A DNA stretch of 49,198 nt from an uncultured Lewinella sp. GTDB taxonomy: Bacteria > Bacteroidota > Bacteroidia > Chitinophagales > Saprospiraceae. The notes under the pieces are model-generated. The model saw only the letters and a program-made list of their open reading frames with translations, had not been told where the DNA came from and searched no databases. Shown here piece after piece: positions 41,589 through 49,198 of the stretch. The stretch is from positions 1-49,198 of the forward strand of contig CAJXOS010000035.1 of the NCBI GenBank assembly GCA_913057725.1, read 5' to 3'. The position numbers and the translations under genes are program-made. Every line of letters begins with the position of its first letter. The stretch's first letter is position 1.

Positions 41589-44546
41589 ATGCGCCTAATC
41601 AGCATTTTTGTCTTCCTCAGCGCAATAATTACTTGTGCATCTTCCCAAAACGCCGCTCATTTTCAGGCACTCCAATGGCGCAATATTGGCCCAGCCAATA
41701 TGATGGGCCGTATTGCGGACATCGATGCCCTCAATTCCGATTACCGGCACGTTCTCTGTGCCTCAGCTTCTGGAGGTGTATTTCAAAGCAAAAATGGAGG
41801 CATCACCTGGGATCCAATCTTCGATGGATATGGTGCTGGTTCGATTGGATCCGTGGCGCTGCATCAAGCAAATCCGGATATCATTTGGGTAGGCACTGGA
41901 GAATCTGCGAATCGCAATAGTTCTGGTTGGGGTGACGGCCTCTACAAAAGCGAGGATGGTGGCGTGAGTTTCAAGCAGGTAGGCTTTGAAGACGGGCATC
42001 ATATTGCTGATATAGTGCTACATCCTACTGACCCTAATATTGCCTACGTAGCCGTTGTGGGTCACCTATGGGGCTATAAGGGCGTGCGCGGCCTGTACCA
42101 AACATTCAACGGCGGTAAGACCTGGGTTAAACTCACCAATGGCCTACCGAACGACGACAAAACGGGCTGCACTGAAATCGTCATGCATCCTGATAATCCT
42201 GATGTCCTGTTCGCTGGTTTTTACCACCGGTTACGACAGCCCTTCTACTACACCAGCGGAGGTGAGCAAGGTGGCATGTTCAAAAGTGAGGATGGCGGAA
42301 AGAGCTGGCGCCGACTCCGTTCTGGTTTACCCAAAGGTGATACCGGAATGATTGACATATCTATCTGCCGGGATTACCCAGATATCATCGTAGCTGCCGT
42401 TGAAACAGACGAAAACCTTCCGGAGGATGAGCCCGGCTCCGGCGTCTATCGCTCGGACGATGGCGGCGAAAATTGGAAGTTCTTACACAAGCATGCGGTA
42501 CGCCCATTCTACCATGGTCAAATTGAAATTGATCCAACCAACCCGGATAACATCTACATTGTATCGCGAGATTTTCAGCTATCGACCGATGGTGGGGAAA
42601 CCTTCGAGCGTCGCAAATGGCGGGTAGACGGTGGCGATGAACATGCTATGTGGATCGCGCCCTATGATGGCAATATTTTCTATCTGGGTACCGATCAGGG
42701 CCTCCGCCTAAGTGTGGACGGTGGGCAGCACTTCCTATCCTTCAACAACATGGCTATTGGCCAGTACTACGCGATAGGTGTAGACATGCAAGATCCCTAC
42801 TGGGTAGGTGGCGGACTACAAGACAATGGCTTGTGGATTGGCCCTAGCAATAGCCGAGAGTGGCGCGGCATCCTCAACGAGCATAACACTTGGGTTGGAG
42901 AAGGTGATGGATTCCACTTCCAGGTCGATCCTCGAGATTGGCGAACCATTTACCTAGTCAATCATGTGGGCTTTGCGGTCCGCGTAAACCGAGAGACTCG
43001 AGAATACGAGTACGTCACTCCTACCCCACAGACCATTACCAACTACAAAGACCACTTTGATCCTAACTTCCCCGACTCTACGATCAACTATACGATTGAT
43101 CCGGGTGAGCACTGGTTCTTTTATGAGTTTACCGATCGGCAAAAATTACCGCCACAGTTCCGTTTCAATTGGAGTAGCCCTCTAGTTTTAGCACCCAATA
43201 ATTCAGACCGCGTGTATTTCGGCGGAAGCCACCTTTTCCGTTCCGAAGACAAAGGCGTAAGCTGGAAAATCATAAGTCCTGATTTAACAGGCAATGACCC
43301 TCGCTATCGCAATCCAAGTCAAAGTGGATATCTCACGCGTAGTGTAACGGGTGGGGAAAACCACTATACCATCATCACCGTAGCAGAATCGCCTCTGGAC
43401 GAGCAAGAGATTTGGGTCGGTACCGACGACGGTTACCTGCACGTCACTCGTGATGGCGGAGATAGCTGGGAAGAAGTCGGCATCAACTTGCCTGATGTAC
43501 CTCGCATGGATGCAGCTCCGGGTAAAGAATATGGAGGTACAGCCTGGGTAAGTCGCGTGGAACCATCTAAGCACGTAGCTGGACGTTGCTATGTAACCCT
43601 AGACCACCACCGCTACGATGATATGCGCCCTTATGTGCTGGTCACAGAAGATTACGGAAAGACATGGAGTCGCCTGGACAGTAGTTTGCCAACAGCATGG
43701 AGCACCTACGTCATTCGTGAAGATCACGAAGTAGAAGACCTACTTTTCGTCGGAACGGAAATCGGCGTCCATGCAAGTCTTGATCGAGGCCAAACTTGGT
43801 TCCCTCTCTACACCAATATGCCGAAGGTCGCCATTCATGATCTGATCATTCACCCACGGGAAGGCGACTTGGTCGCTGGCACCCACGGTCGCAGTATTTG
43901 GATCATGGACGACATCAGTGCCCTGCGTATGGCCCAATCTCCGGTAACGGAAGATCTGGCTTTCCTCCCGAGCAAAACTTCTACACGCTGGCAGGTAATC
44001 AATACCGGCCGTAAGCAAGTAGACTTTGAGTTTCGAGGTCAAAACCCAGCCAGAGGAATGCAATTCCAATTCTGGCTCAATCCAGATCTTGCCGGCGACT
44101 CCATCACCTACACCATTACACAAGAAGGCGGTCGAGAAGTGGAACTCATGGCGGGCACTTGTCCGGGTATCAATCGATTATACTGGAATGGAGCGTTTCC
44201 ACCGACTGAAGATCAATCGGACAAGATCAGCACAACGCTAAGTACCCTCAATAGGATTCAAAAAGAAACCCAGAACACAGACTTACGCTTAAGCCTACAA
44301 CAAGCCTACAAAGACTTTGTAGAACTACGGACAAACTACAGTACCGAAAAGCATCGTGAACTGTACGATAAAGTAGCGCCAATGATCGGCAGATATGGCT
44401 ATCCAATGGGTTCAAAACCTCGCTATGAGGAAGCGCTTCCCGGCACTTATGACATTACGATCCAGTATGGGGAACTACAAACGAGTGGACAAATCACCTT
44501 CCGTGCCGACCCGCTACTAAGTAGAGCTACAGAGTCGAAAAACTAA
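41589..44546 (+). CDS. Secreted sortilin/VPS10-type BNR-repeat protein
   Basis: 985 residues from ATG at 41589, which starts a good signal peptide (MRLISIFVFLSAIITCASSQ); a GTG at 41544 would add 15 polar residues. Repeated blades carry the BNR/Asp-box-like pattern, for example SKNGGITWDP, LYKSEDGGVSF, FKSEDGGKSWRRL, YRSDDGGENWKF, and VTRDGGDSWEEV. WGxGLYKS and HPTDPNIAYVAVVGHLWG segments are typical of the sortilin-like beta-propeller group. The C-terminal 150 residues are not propeller-like, and no T9SS sorting domain is recognised at the end (SRATESKN). Secreted glycan or peptide binding, or hydrolase activity, is likely; the substrate is unknown. Confidence 0.88.
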   Translation: MRLISIFVFLSAIITCASSQNAAHFQALQWRNIGPANMMGRIADIDALNSDYRHVLCASASGGVFQSKNGGITWDPIFDGYGAGSIGSVALHQANPDIIWVGTGESANRNSSGWGDGLYKSEDGGVSFKQVGFEDGHHIADIVLHPTDPNIAYVAVVGHLWGYKGVRGLYQTFNGGKTWVKLTNGLPNDDKTGCTEIVMHPDNPDVLFAGFYHRLRQPFYYTSGGEQGGMFKSEDGGKSWRRLRSGLPKGDTGMIDISICRDYPDIIVAAVETDENLPEDEPGSGVYRSDDGGENWKFLHKHAVRPFYHGQIEIDPTNPDNIYIVSRDFQLSTDGGETFERRKWRVDGGDEHAMWIAPYDGNIFYLGTDQGLRLSVDGGQHFLSFNNMAIGQYYAIGVDMQDPYWVGGGLQDNGLWIGPSNSREWRGILNEHNTWVGEGDGFHFQVDPRDWRTIYLVNHVGFAVRVNRETREYEYVTPTPQTITNYKDHFDPNFPDSTINYTIDPGEHWFFYEFTDRQKLPPQFRFNWSSPLVLAPNNSDRVYFGGSHLFRSEDKGVSWKIISPDLTGNDPRYRNPSQSGYLTRSVTGGENHYTIITVAESPLDEQEIWVGTDDGYLHVTRDGGDSWEEVGINLPDVPRMDAAPGKEYGGTAWVSRVEPSKHVAGRCYVTLDHHRYDDMRPYVLVTEDYGKTWSRLDSSLPTAWSTYVIREDHEVEDLLFVGTEIGVHASLDRGQTWFPLYTNMPKVAIHDLIIHPREGDLVAGTHGRSIWIMDDISALRMAQSPVTEDLAFLPSKTSTRWQVINTGRKQVDFEFRGQNPARGMQFQFWLNPDLAGDSITYTITQEGGREVELMAGTCPGINRLYWNGAFPPTEDQSDKISTTLSTLNRIQKETQNTDLRLSLQQAYKDFVELRTNYSTEKHRELYDKVAPMIGRYGYPMGSKPRYEEALPGTYDITIQYGELQTSGQITFRADPLLSRATESKN

Positions 44547-44580
44547 GGTAAAACCCTGCGTAGGATTTTGATTATCTTAG

Positions 44581-44612
44581 TTTGCACGCTTGGCAAAAAG
44601 TTTATTTCTTTG
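44581..44612 (+). promoter_or_regulatory. Promoter for tRNA-Pro
   Basis: TTTG at 44581-44584 is followed after 20 bases by TTTCTTTG at 44605-44612, a 7-of-8-style match to the phylum's -33/-7 pair (TTTG, TAnnTTTG). The predicted start of transcription lies about 27 bases before the mature tRNA. Confidence 0.5.
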
Positions 44613-44645
44613 CGGTCCGCAAGTAAGCTAAATCAAGCTTGCAAT

Positions 44646-44720
44646 CGGGATGTAGCTCAGCTCGGTTAGAGTGCTGGTCTGGGGGACCAGAGGTCGCAAG
44701 TTCAAATCTTGTCATCCCGA
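44646..44720 (+). tRNA. tRNA-Pro (GGG anticodon)
   Basis: A complete cloverleaf can be drawn. The acceptor stem CGGGATG (44646-44652) pairs fully with CATCCCG (44713-44719), with A at 44720 as the discriminator base. The D stem is GCTC/GAGT, the anticodon stem CTGGT/ACCAG encloses the loop CTGGGGG with anticodon GGG at 44681-44683, and the T arm is GCAAG-TTCAAAT-CTTGT. C1-G72 is characteristic of bacterial proline tRNA. CCA is not encoded (CGA follows). Confidence 0.97.
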
Positions 44721-44730
44721 CGAAAGAGAA

Positions 44731-44761
44731 AGACTATTGCCAGTAGGCAATGGTCTTTTTT
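44731..44761 (+). terminator. Intrinsic terminator after tRNA-Pro
   Basis: AGACTATTGCC at 44731-44741 pairs with GGCAATGGTCT at 44746-44756 (one wobble), the loop is four bases and a T run continues to 44761. Confidence 0.88.
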
Positions 44762-44810
44762 CGTTTGTGAAATGTGAAAGATCGTCACATTTCGCTAAAT
44801 ACCAGGTATG

Positions 44811-44843
44811 AAAAAAGGCCATTACTTCAACAGTAATGGCCTT
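44811..44843 (-). terminator. Intrinsic terminator for the minus-strand membrane operon
   Basis: AAGGCCATTAC at 44815-44825 pairs perfectly with GTAATGGCCTT at 44833-44843 around a 7-base loop. On the minus strand the stem is followed by a T run (complement of the A residues at 44811-44816). It lies 37 bases after the stop of the gene at 44880. Confidence 0.85.
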
Positions 44844-44879
44844 CCTCATACGGGTGTATTGAGATCTCAGTACGTGCCC

Positions 44880-45323
44880 CTACATCAAATCCATTCGCCG
44901 AATTAACCCGCCCTGATGGGCTGTGTAGAGAATCACCAGTGTATTGACCACCAGCAAGACCATCAGAATACTCGCTATTCTGCGGTCCGGTTTTTCCTCC
45001 TGCAGTATGCTGGTCCAGCCCATCACGGCTAGAAGTCCGGTAAGGCCTTGAATCACAAAGGCAATCCTGCCCCAAAGTGCATGGTCTTCCACTTGATCTT
45101 GCGGAAAGTCAGTTAGCACCTGCTTCGTCCATTCCGAAGCTTCGGGGCCAGTGAAGTAGGCAATCCCCGTAATGGCCGTCAGTATTAGCAAGACACTGTA
45201 GGTCCCCTTCCAGGGCTTAGTGTCTAGAGGTTCTTGCCGATACACCCAAGCCCGGTATGCGAGCCAGGGTGTACCAATCACGGCAAGGTGTACTATCACT
45301 ATATGTATCCAGTTGGCAATCAT
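44880..45323 (-). CDS. Four-helix membrane protein with conserved-looking histidines (DUF2231-like)
   Basis: 147 residues with four hydrophobic helices (about 3-22, 40-58, 86-103, 113-131). Histidines H7 and H12 in helix 1, DHALWGR before helix 3, and TAHQGGLIRR at the end could be ligands for haem or metal. The spacing resembles the DUF2231 or cytochrome b561-like membrane families, but I cannot confirm this by eye. It follows the gene at 45339 by 15 bp and shares its terminator at 44811. Confidence 0.65.
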   Translation of the reverse strand: MIANWIHIVIVHLAVIGTPWLAYRAWVYRQEPLDTKPWKGTYSVLLILTAITGIAYFTGPEASEWTKQVLTDFPQDQVEDHALWGRIAFVIQGLTGLLAVMGWTSILQEEKPDRRIASILMVLLVVNTLVILYTAHQGGLIRRMDLM

Positions 45324-45338
45324 CAGTAGTCGGTACGA

Positions 45339-46213
45339 TTATTCTTCTTCAGCTCCCGTAGTGATTGCTTCCTTCGGGTCTATTCCCTTATCCACCTGCT
45401 CGTAGTCCAACGTCGATCCGCCCAGGCTGTGCGGAATCAAGTAGACCACCGTCATCACCACCGCCGCCGTCACTACCGCGGCTCTACTGATGTTCTCATT
45501 CTTCTTAGGTTTAAATCCAATCACCGCTAGGGCCAGTGCCCAGCTCACCCACATGATGAGCATCTTGTTGTCCGTGAAGTCACCACCGAAGGGAAAACCC
45601 GTCCAATATTCCCCAAAGGCGCTCTTTTGTACCAGCGGGCCTAAGATCATCCCACCCAGCGTCATAGCTCCAAAAGCCACTACCGTCCACCGGCGCATAG
45701 TACCGGGTTCAAAGATGGCGCTCAAACCTGCCCGAATACCAAAGATGATCACAATGATCATCATAATCACGTGCGGAATCAAAATCAAATCCGGCACGGG
45801 GTCTTTGTAGCGCAGTACAATTCTATCCTCGCCCGCAGCGGGTATCTCAAAGGCCTTTCCATCAACCGTTCCCGTGATGTAGTACTCCATCTTACCGGCA
45901 GCCGGTTGCACTGGCAACTGAGCGACGTATTCCTTATCAGCATTCAGCGCAAAGTCAACGCTAGTAATCTCATCCTGCGTCTGGTAGCGCTTATAGTTCA
46001 GGGTCGCCTGATAATCCGCCCCCTCAAAGTACGGCATGGTCACATTGGCCCCGCCAGTCGTTTCATGGGTACGGATCAGTTCGTATTTGTGTTCCTCTCC
46101 GCCCTGCTCCAAATATCCTTTATACTCGTAGGTAGGTCCGGTGCTCCGTTGATAAATCATGGCCGCTAAAGCCAAAAAACGGCTACAACCCATAAGAGTA
46201 CTTTCTTTAGCAT
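45339..46213 (-). CDS. Membrane protein with periplasmic domain, apparent frameshift in the signal segment
   Basis: The open frame for 284 residues begins at ATG 46193, but its first residues (MGCSRF, then LALAAMIYQRS) look like the second half of a signal segment. In another frame ATG at 46213 encodes MLKKVLLWVVAVF, which runs into a TAG after two more codons. Adding one T to the six-T run at 46174-46179 (minus strand) joins the two into MLKKVLLWVVAVFLALAAMIYQ. The mature part has an extracytoplasmic beta-like domain at about 20-130 (YEYKGYLEQGG, FEGADYQATLNYKRY), then four membrane helices (about 135-255) and an acidic tail. It is upstream of the gene at 45323. Function is not recognised. 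The feature spans the presumed full gene. Confidence 0.65.
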
Positions 46214-46281
46214 ATCTATTTTATTTAACGCGTGTGATCATTAGAGATGCTATGCTTAGCAACTCTCAGTTAGTAGGTACG

Positions 46282-46289
46282 CAAAAATA
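46282..46289 (-). promoter_or_regulatory. -7 element for the membrane operon
   Basis: On the minus strand this reads TATTTTTG, an exact TAnnTTTG match, 68 bases before ATG 46213. No good -33 partner is visible. Confidence 0.4.
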
Positions 46290-46372
46290 CGGCGCTACGA
46301 ACGAACTTATATAGACCGTATGTCAGATTTTGCTGGCACTGCTAATGTACCCATTCTCAACGAGCTGCTTTA

Positions 46373-46545
46373 GGCCCGGTGGTGTTGAGTCATCTGGTTC
46401 CGCTATCAGGGGCCTCCACCCAGCGCCCCTTGCGCCGGTGTCAGGCTATCCAGGCGCTCCTCTCGTCGGCCCTTCTATCCTTAGTCCTTGCCCGCTCCGC
46501 GCGCCGAGCTCACAGCAAGCTGTTCGCACTTACCGCAGCTAGATA
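46373..46545. other. GC-rich structured intergenic element
   Basis: Between the membrane operon and the hydrolase gene lies a block much richer in G and C than the flanks. It can fold: GGCCC (46373-46377) with GGGCC (46410-46414), CACC/GCGC (46417-46426) with GCGC/GGTG (46432-46440), and GCTC with GAGC around CGCGCGC near 46493-46508. On the minus strand it contains CCTGGATAGCCTGACACC and CCCCTGATAGCGGAACC, two related CTG(G)ATAGC units. I see no convincing coding frame. It may be a dispersed repeat of the genome or an unannotated RNA. The AT-rich 46214-46372 part holds only the promoter element listed. Confidence 0.5.
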
Positions 46546-46548
46546 ATG

Positions 46549-47472
46549 CTAAGCACCAAACCGCTCATAATACGTAAGAATGGACCGAAGCCAAATCTCC
46601 GGAGCGCCCAACTGACAAAAATGCCCCGCACCTTCCATCAGTGTCAACTCCGCTTTCGGGCATACCTCCTGTTTCAGATAATGGGCTATCTCTACCCTGG
46701 CCACATGGTCCTTGTCTCCCCAGCAAATATGGATCGGAACCTCCGTTTTGCTCAATGCCGGTAACCACCGGCTGGCCTCATAGCGCCTTCTATCCAACAG
46801 GTATTTGATTGTCAGGTGCGTAGCCTCACGCCCCTGTTTATGAAGATTCATATTCCACAGTCGCTCAATCTCCGCCTCCTCCAAAGGAGCCTCCCCGTGC
46901 GCCGACCGAATTTGATGATGAAAAATAGTCCTAGTCGAGAGCTTAGCCACCCATTTCCCCAACGGGCCAAGTAGCAATTTTTGAATGATCCGCAAATCCG
47001 CCAAACCCAGTACCACACTCCCATTCGTCAGGGTATAACTTTTAAATCCAGCAGAAAACCACTGCGGCAGTGCTTGCTCCACCTCCCGCGCCACCAGCTC
47101 CGTAGCCACACTATCCCCCATATCATGCGACAGCAGATGCCCACCTGTTACACCTAGCTGTTGCCACACTTCCAAGGCTACATCCGCTTGTTCCAGCAAA
47201 GAATACGAATACCCCTGTTGCGGCTTATCACTAAACCCATAGCCCGGAAAATCAAAGAGCACCACTCGATCAAAGCGCTCTGCCAGCCCCTCCAATACCC
47301 GATGAAAGGACAAGGAACTCTCCGGAAATCCGTGTAAGACCAGCAGCGTTTGCTCCGGTGTGGCCGTCCGATTTCCAACTTCCCGGACAAAGACTTTCAT
47401 TCCACCTCCTTTGGTGGACTGGAGGTAGGTGCCGGTGCTTTGCCAGTTTTGAATGGTTGAGTCGTTGAGCAT
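46549..47472 (-). CDS. Alpha/beta hydrolase, haloalkane dehalogenase/epoxide hydrolase-like
   Basis: 307 residues. HGFPESSLSFH (about 48-58) supplies the oxyanion region, FDFPGYGFSDKP follows, and the nucleophile elbow is SHDMGDS, with Asp in the nucleophile position as in haloalkane dehalogenases and epoxide hydrolases. CWGDKDHVA carries the candidate acid and EGAGHFCQL the catalytic histidine. No signal peptide, so cytoplasmic. The end of the gene faces the GC-rich element. Substrate type cannot be decided without modelling the cap domain at about 155-225. Confidence 0.85.
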   Translation of the reverse strand: MLNDSTIQNWQSTGTYLQSTKGGGMKVFVREVGNRTATPEQTLLVLHGFPESSLSFHRVLEGLAERFDRVVLFDFPGYGFSDKPQQGYSYSLLEQADVALEVWQQLGVTGGHLLSHDMGDSVATELVAREVEQALPQWFSAGFKSYTLTNGSVVLGLADLRIIQKLLLGPLGKWVAKLSTRTIFHHQIRSAHGEAPLEEAEIERLWNMNLHKQGREATHLTIKYLLDRRRYEASRWLPALSKTEVPIHICWGDKDHVARVEIAHYLKQEVCPKAELTLMEGAGHFCQLGAPEIWLRSILTYYERFGA

Positions 47473-47603
47473 TTTTTCTTTGCGTTAGTGGTACTGATGT
47501 TCCGCTTAATTTGTTCTTGAAATGTTAACCTGTCAACTACAATAAGCAAGGCGGCCAAGTATTCAGTTACTGAAGAGGGCATCTCTCATAATCTAATAGA
47601 GCC

Positions 47604-48890
47604 TTATTGTTCTCTCATCTTCCGGTAGAGGTTCTCCCTGTTATTCCTAATCACCTGATTATCCGGATCAAAAGCAATTGCGCGATTGTATTCTTTTAGG
47701 GCCTCTTCTAAATATCCTTCATTATAGTAAACTGTTGCAATCCCATTGAGAGCCGACGCTCTTCTAGTCTCTTCTCCTTTGATTGCGTAAATCGTATCTG
47801 CAATTTGATAGGCGCCAATAGCCTCCCTCTGTTTACCTGCTACTTGCAAATAGTAACCTAAAACAGTATAATAAAATGGCCCATTTTGGAGTTTTTCCGC
47901 TTTATCTAACTCAATTTTAGCTAGACCAAGGTTGGTAATCAATTTACGTTTATCAACAGTGCTTCCCGTCACAGGTAACTTACGTTCGTGCTTCTTGATA
48001 AGAATATTGGCCTTTCGACAATGGTACATCGAACAGATGAAGTTATTGTTTCCGGCTGCCTCTGCTTTTGCAATGGCCAAATCAAGTTCTATCAATGCTT
48101 CGTCAAAACGTCCAGTTACATCGTAGCTATTTGCGAGATTCCCTTGAGCAATAAAAAATTCGGGAGCAAGTTCTAGCTCTTTCTTTAGGTCCTCGATAGC
48201 AAGACTATGTCGATTCAAGGCACTGTAAGCTGATGATCGACCACCAAAATAAACATGATTGGTAGGGTCCAGTACAATTGCGGAATCTAAGTAAAGGAGT
48301 GCAGAGTCTAAATGTTGTTTCTCCATGACAAAGGACATCCCCATTTGGTTAAAGACATCTGCACGTTTTGTTTCAAGATGCATTGCTTCATGGAGTACAG
48401 CGCGAGCTTGAATGAATTTTTGGTTATTCATATGCATTGCTGCGATCGTACGCAGCAGAGATATTTCCATTAATGAATCCTGTTGATCCAACGCTTCATA
48501 AACGCGGGTGAAATCTTTTGCCGCTTTTCCCCAAAGCCGTTGCTTAGAACTCTTGTTCCCTACCGCCCAATCAATAACATATTGAATCGGTAAAAGCAGT
48601 GTACCCGAAAGCAGAAGATCTGAATAGTCAAATGGCTGCAGTTCCGTTTGGCCCTGTTTTAATCCACCTAGGTTCTCACGACGGGCATAGTCGGAGGTAG
48701 CTTGGTACTTGATATTTAGATAAATCTTGTTGCCTTCGTCAGCAGCGTAGGCCACTTCTCCCCAAAGAACGAGGTCAACTTCCTTTTTCCGGCCGATTGA
48801 ATCCGCCTGAGAAAAGGAGGGCATCCAATTTTCATGAAATAACTCAGCAATTTCTACATCAATATTGTTACGCTCCTCTAGCTCTGACAT
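47604..48890 (-). CDS. TPR protein (start uncertain)
   Basis: 428 residues from the first ATG at 48890. From about residue 115 onward there are about seven TPR-like units (for example LRTIAAMHMNNQKFIQARAVLHEA, SALLYLDSAIVLDPTNHVYF, LEEALKEYNRAIAFDPDN). The first 100 residues (VDLVLWGEVAYAADEGNKIYLNIKY) resemble the ligand domain of TolB-like or CHASE-type cytoplasmic TPR proteins. The frame remains open upstream to 49193, and that stretch looks coding (see separate entry), so 48890 is probably not the true start. No partner enzyme is visible inside the window. Function: protein-protein interaction, likely as a regulator or scaffold. Confidence 0.75.
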   Translation of the reverse strand: MSELEERNNIDVEIAELFHENWMPSFSQADSIGRKKEVDLVLWGEVAYAADEGNKIYLNIKYQATSDYARRENLGGLKQGQTELQPFDYSDLLLSGTLLLPIQYVIDWAVGNKSSKQRLWGKAAKDFTRVYEALDQQDSLMEISLLRTIAAMHMNNQKFIQARAVLHEAMHLETKRADVFNQMGMSFVMEKQHLDSALLYLDSAIVLDPTNHVYFGGRSSAYSALNRHSLAIEDLKKELELAPEFFIAQGNLANSYDVTGRFDEALIELDLAIAKAEAAGNNNFICSMYHCRKANILIKKHERKLPVTGSTVDKRKLITNLGLAKIELDKAEKLQNGPFYYTVLGYYLQVAGKQREAIGAYQIADTIYAIKGEETRRASALNGIATVYYNEGYLEEALKEYNRAIAFDPDNQVIRNNRENLYRKMREQ

Positions 48891-49193
48891 TAGTCGGAGA
48901 TGAATCGGGGCGTCCTCTCTATTAATTGGATTTACGCTCGTCTGAAATGGAAAAATAAGAACTGAGAAAGAAGTATCAATCGGCGTTTGCTCGTTGATGA
49001 TATTAACAATCTGCTTAACGTTACTACTTTTGAAATAATGATAGTAAATGTAACGTCCTAGAAAAAACAGTGTTGCAACAACAAGTACAGCTGTCTGAAG
49101 CCCTGAAAAAGACGTGTTATTCTTACGATCAATCTGCTTTTTGATTTTGCTGACTTCCTCCAGTACAATAGTCCGTGGCGATTTTGAGAGGTA
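48891..49193 (-). other. Upstream coding extension of the TPR protein with a membrane segment
   Basis: The minus-strand frame of the TPR gene is open from 48891 to 49193, where a TGA (49194-49196) closes it. It encodes a plausible lead-in: a basic stretch (EEVSKIKKQIDRKNN), one hydrophobic helix (LQTAVLVVATLFFLGRYIYY) and VLIFPFQTSVNP, a strand like that of TolB-like domains, joined without a break to MSELEERN. There is no ATG, GTG or TTG in this frame, so the true start is either a rare codon such as ATT or CTG or lies beyond a frameshift at the right edge. Confidence 0.55.
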
Positions 49194-49198
49194 TCAAT

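Noticed and set aside
41589-44546. T9SS C-terminal sorting domain in the sortilin-like protein
   Set aside because: The last 80 residues lack the beta-sandwich pattern and terminal basic motif of type A or B T9SS domains.
44770-44792. AAATGTGA-N7-TCACATTT, similar to a CRP site
   Set aside because: The half-sites match but the spacer is seven rather than six bases, and the element lies between two convergent transcription units, after the tRNA terminator, where a CRP-type operator has no promoter to act on. It is more likely a simple hairpin.
46330-46542. 70-aa plus-strand frame in the GC-rich element
   Set aside because: Composition (many Pro, Ser, Gly, no fold-like pattern) follows the GC-rich repeat; no start context.
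1-49198. CRISPR arrays, insertion sequences, phage genes
   Set aside because: No spaced direct repeats of CRISPR type, transposase motifs or phage structural genes were seen anywhere in the window.

Overview
The window looks like a chromosomal segment of a Bacteroidota member, probably of the Saprospiraceae/Lewinella type. The grounds are a TonB-dependent receptor with a carboxypeptidase-D-like N-terminal domain, a DUF5689-type lipoprotein, a sortilin/BNR-repeat secreted protein, several -7 elements of the TAnnTTTG type, mostly absent Shine-Dalgarno sequences, and a tRNA gene without an encoded CCA. The assignment is inferred from gene content; no 16S gene is present.

Left edge (1-3311, minus strand): the N-terminal 454 codons of a secreted repeat protein (IPT/TIG-like modules in an 894-bp higher-order repeat) and an O-antigen ligase/polymerase-like membrane protein with C-terminal TPRs.

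Glycan/cell-envelope island (3524-25978): a long plus-strand run carries a nucleotidyltransferase-like protein, three B12-type radical SAM enzymes each directly followed by a class I SAM methyltransferase with overlapping ends, a CotH-like lipoprotein with a beta-helix tail, an SGNH-type membrane protein, a GT39-like membrane glycosyltransferase, a GT4 glycosyltransferase and a sulfotransferase. A lipoprotein metallophosphoesterase with a degenerate metal site lies antisense within it. Next come minus-strand genes for a Wzx-like flippase, a second GT39-like protein and a UbiA-family prenyltransferase resembling decaprenyl-phosphate phosphoribosyltransferase. This last gene is divergent from a membrane protein resembling the mycobacterial arabinosyltransferase AftB. 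A second SGNH protein closes the island. Together they suggest export, assembly and unusual tailoring (methylation, sulfation, acyl transfer, polyprenyl-phosphate pentose transfer) of a surface glycan or glycolipid. This is the most likely undescribed system in the window.

Central metabolism (26192-30936): TRAP transporter subunits (dctM, dctQ) are divergent from a BadF-type sugar kinase-like gene and pfkA, with a perfect 19-bp palindrome at the kinase/pfkA promoter. A strong terminator separates pfkA from a convergent TrmN6-like tRNA methyltransferase.

Nutrient and surface region (31021-44546): a DUF5689 triple-module lipoprotein is co-oriented with a TonB-dependent receptor, and a secreted endonuclease/exonuclease/phosphatase-type enzyme is divergent from them. 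Then come a DUF4268 protein, an operon of two class V PLP enzymes plus a small lipoprotein hydrolase, a 71-residue orphan protein and a 985-residue sortilin/BNR protein.

Right end (44646-49198): tRNA-Pro(GGG) with promoter and terminator, a two-gene minus-strand membrane operon whose second protein has an apparent 1-nt frameshift in its signal segment, a GC-rich structured intergenic element, an alpha/beta hydrolase, and a TPR protein whose reading frame runs upstream of its first ATG without a usual start codon.
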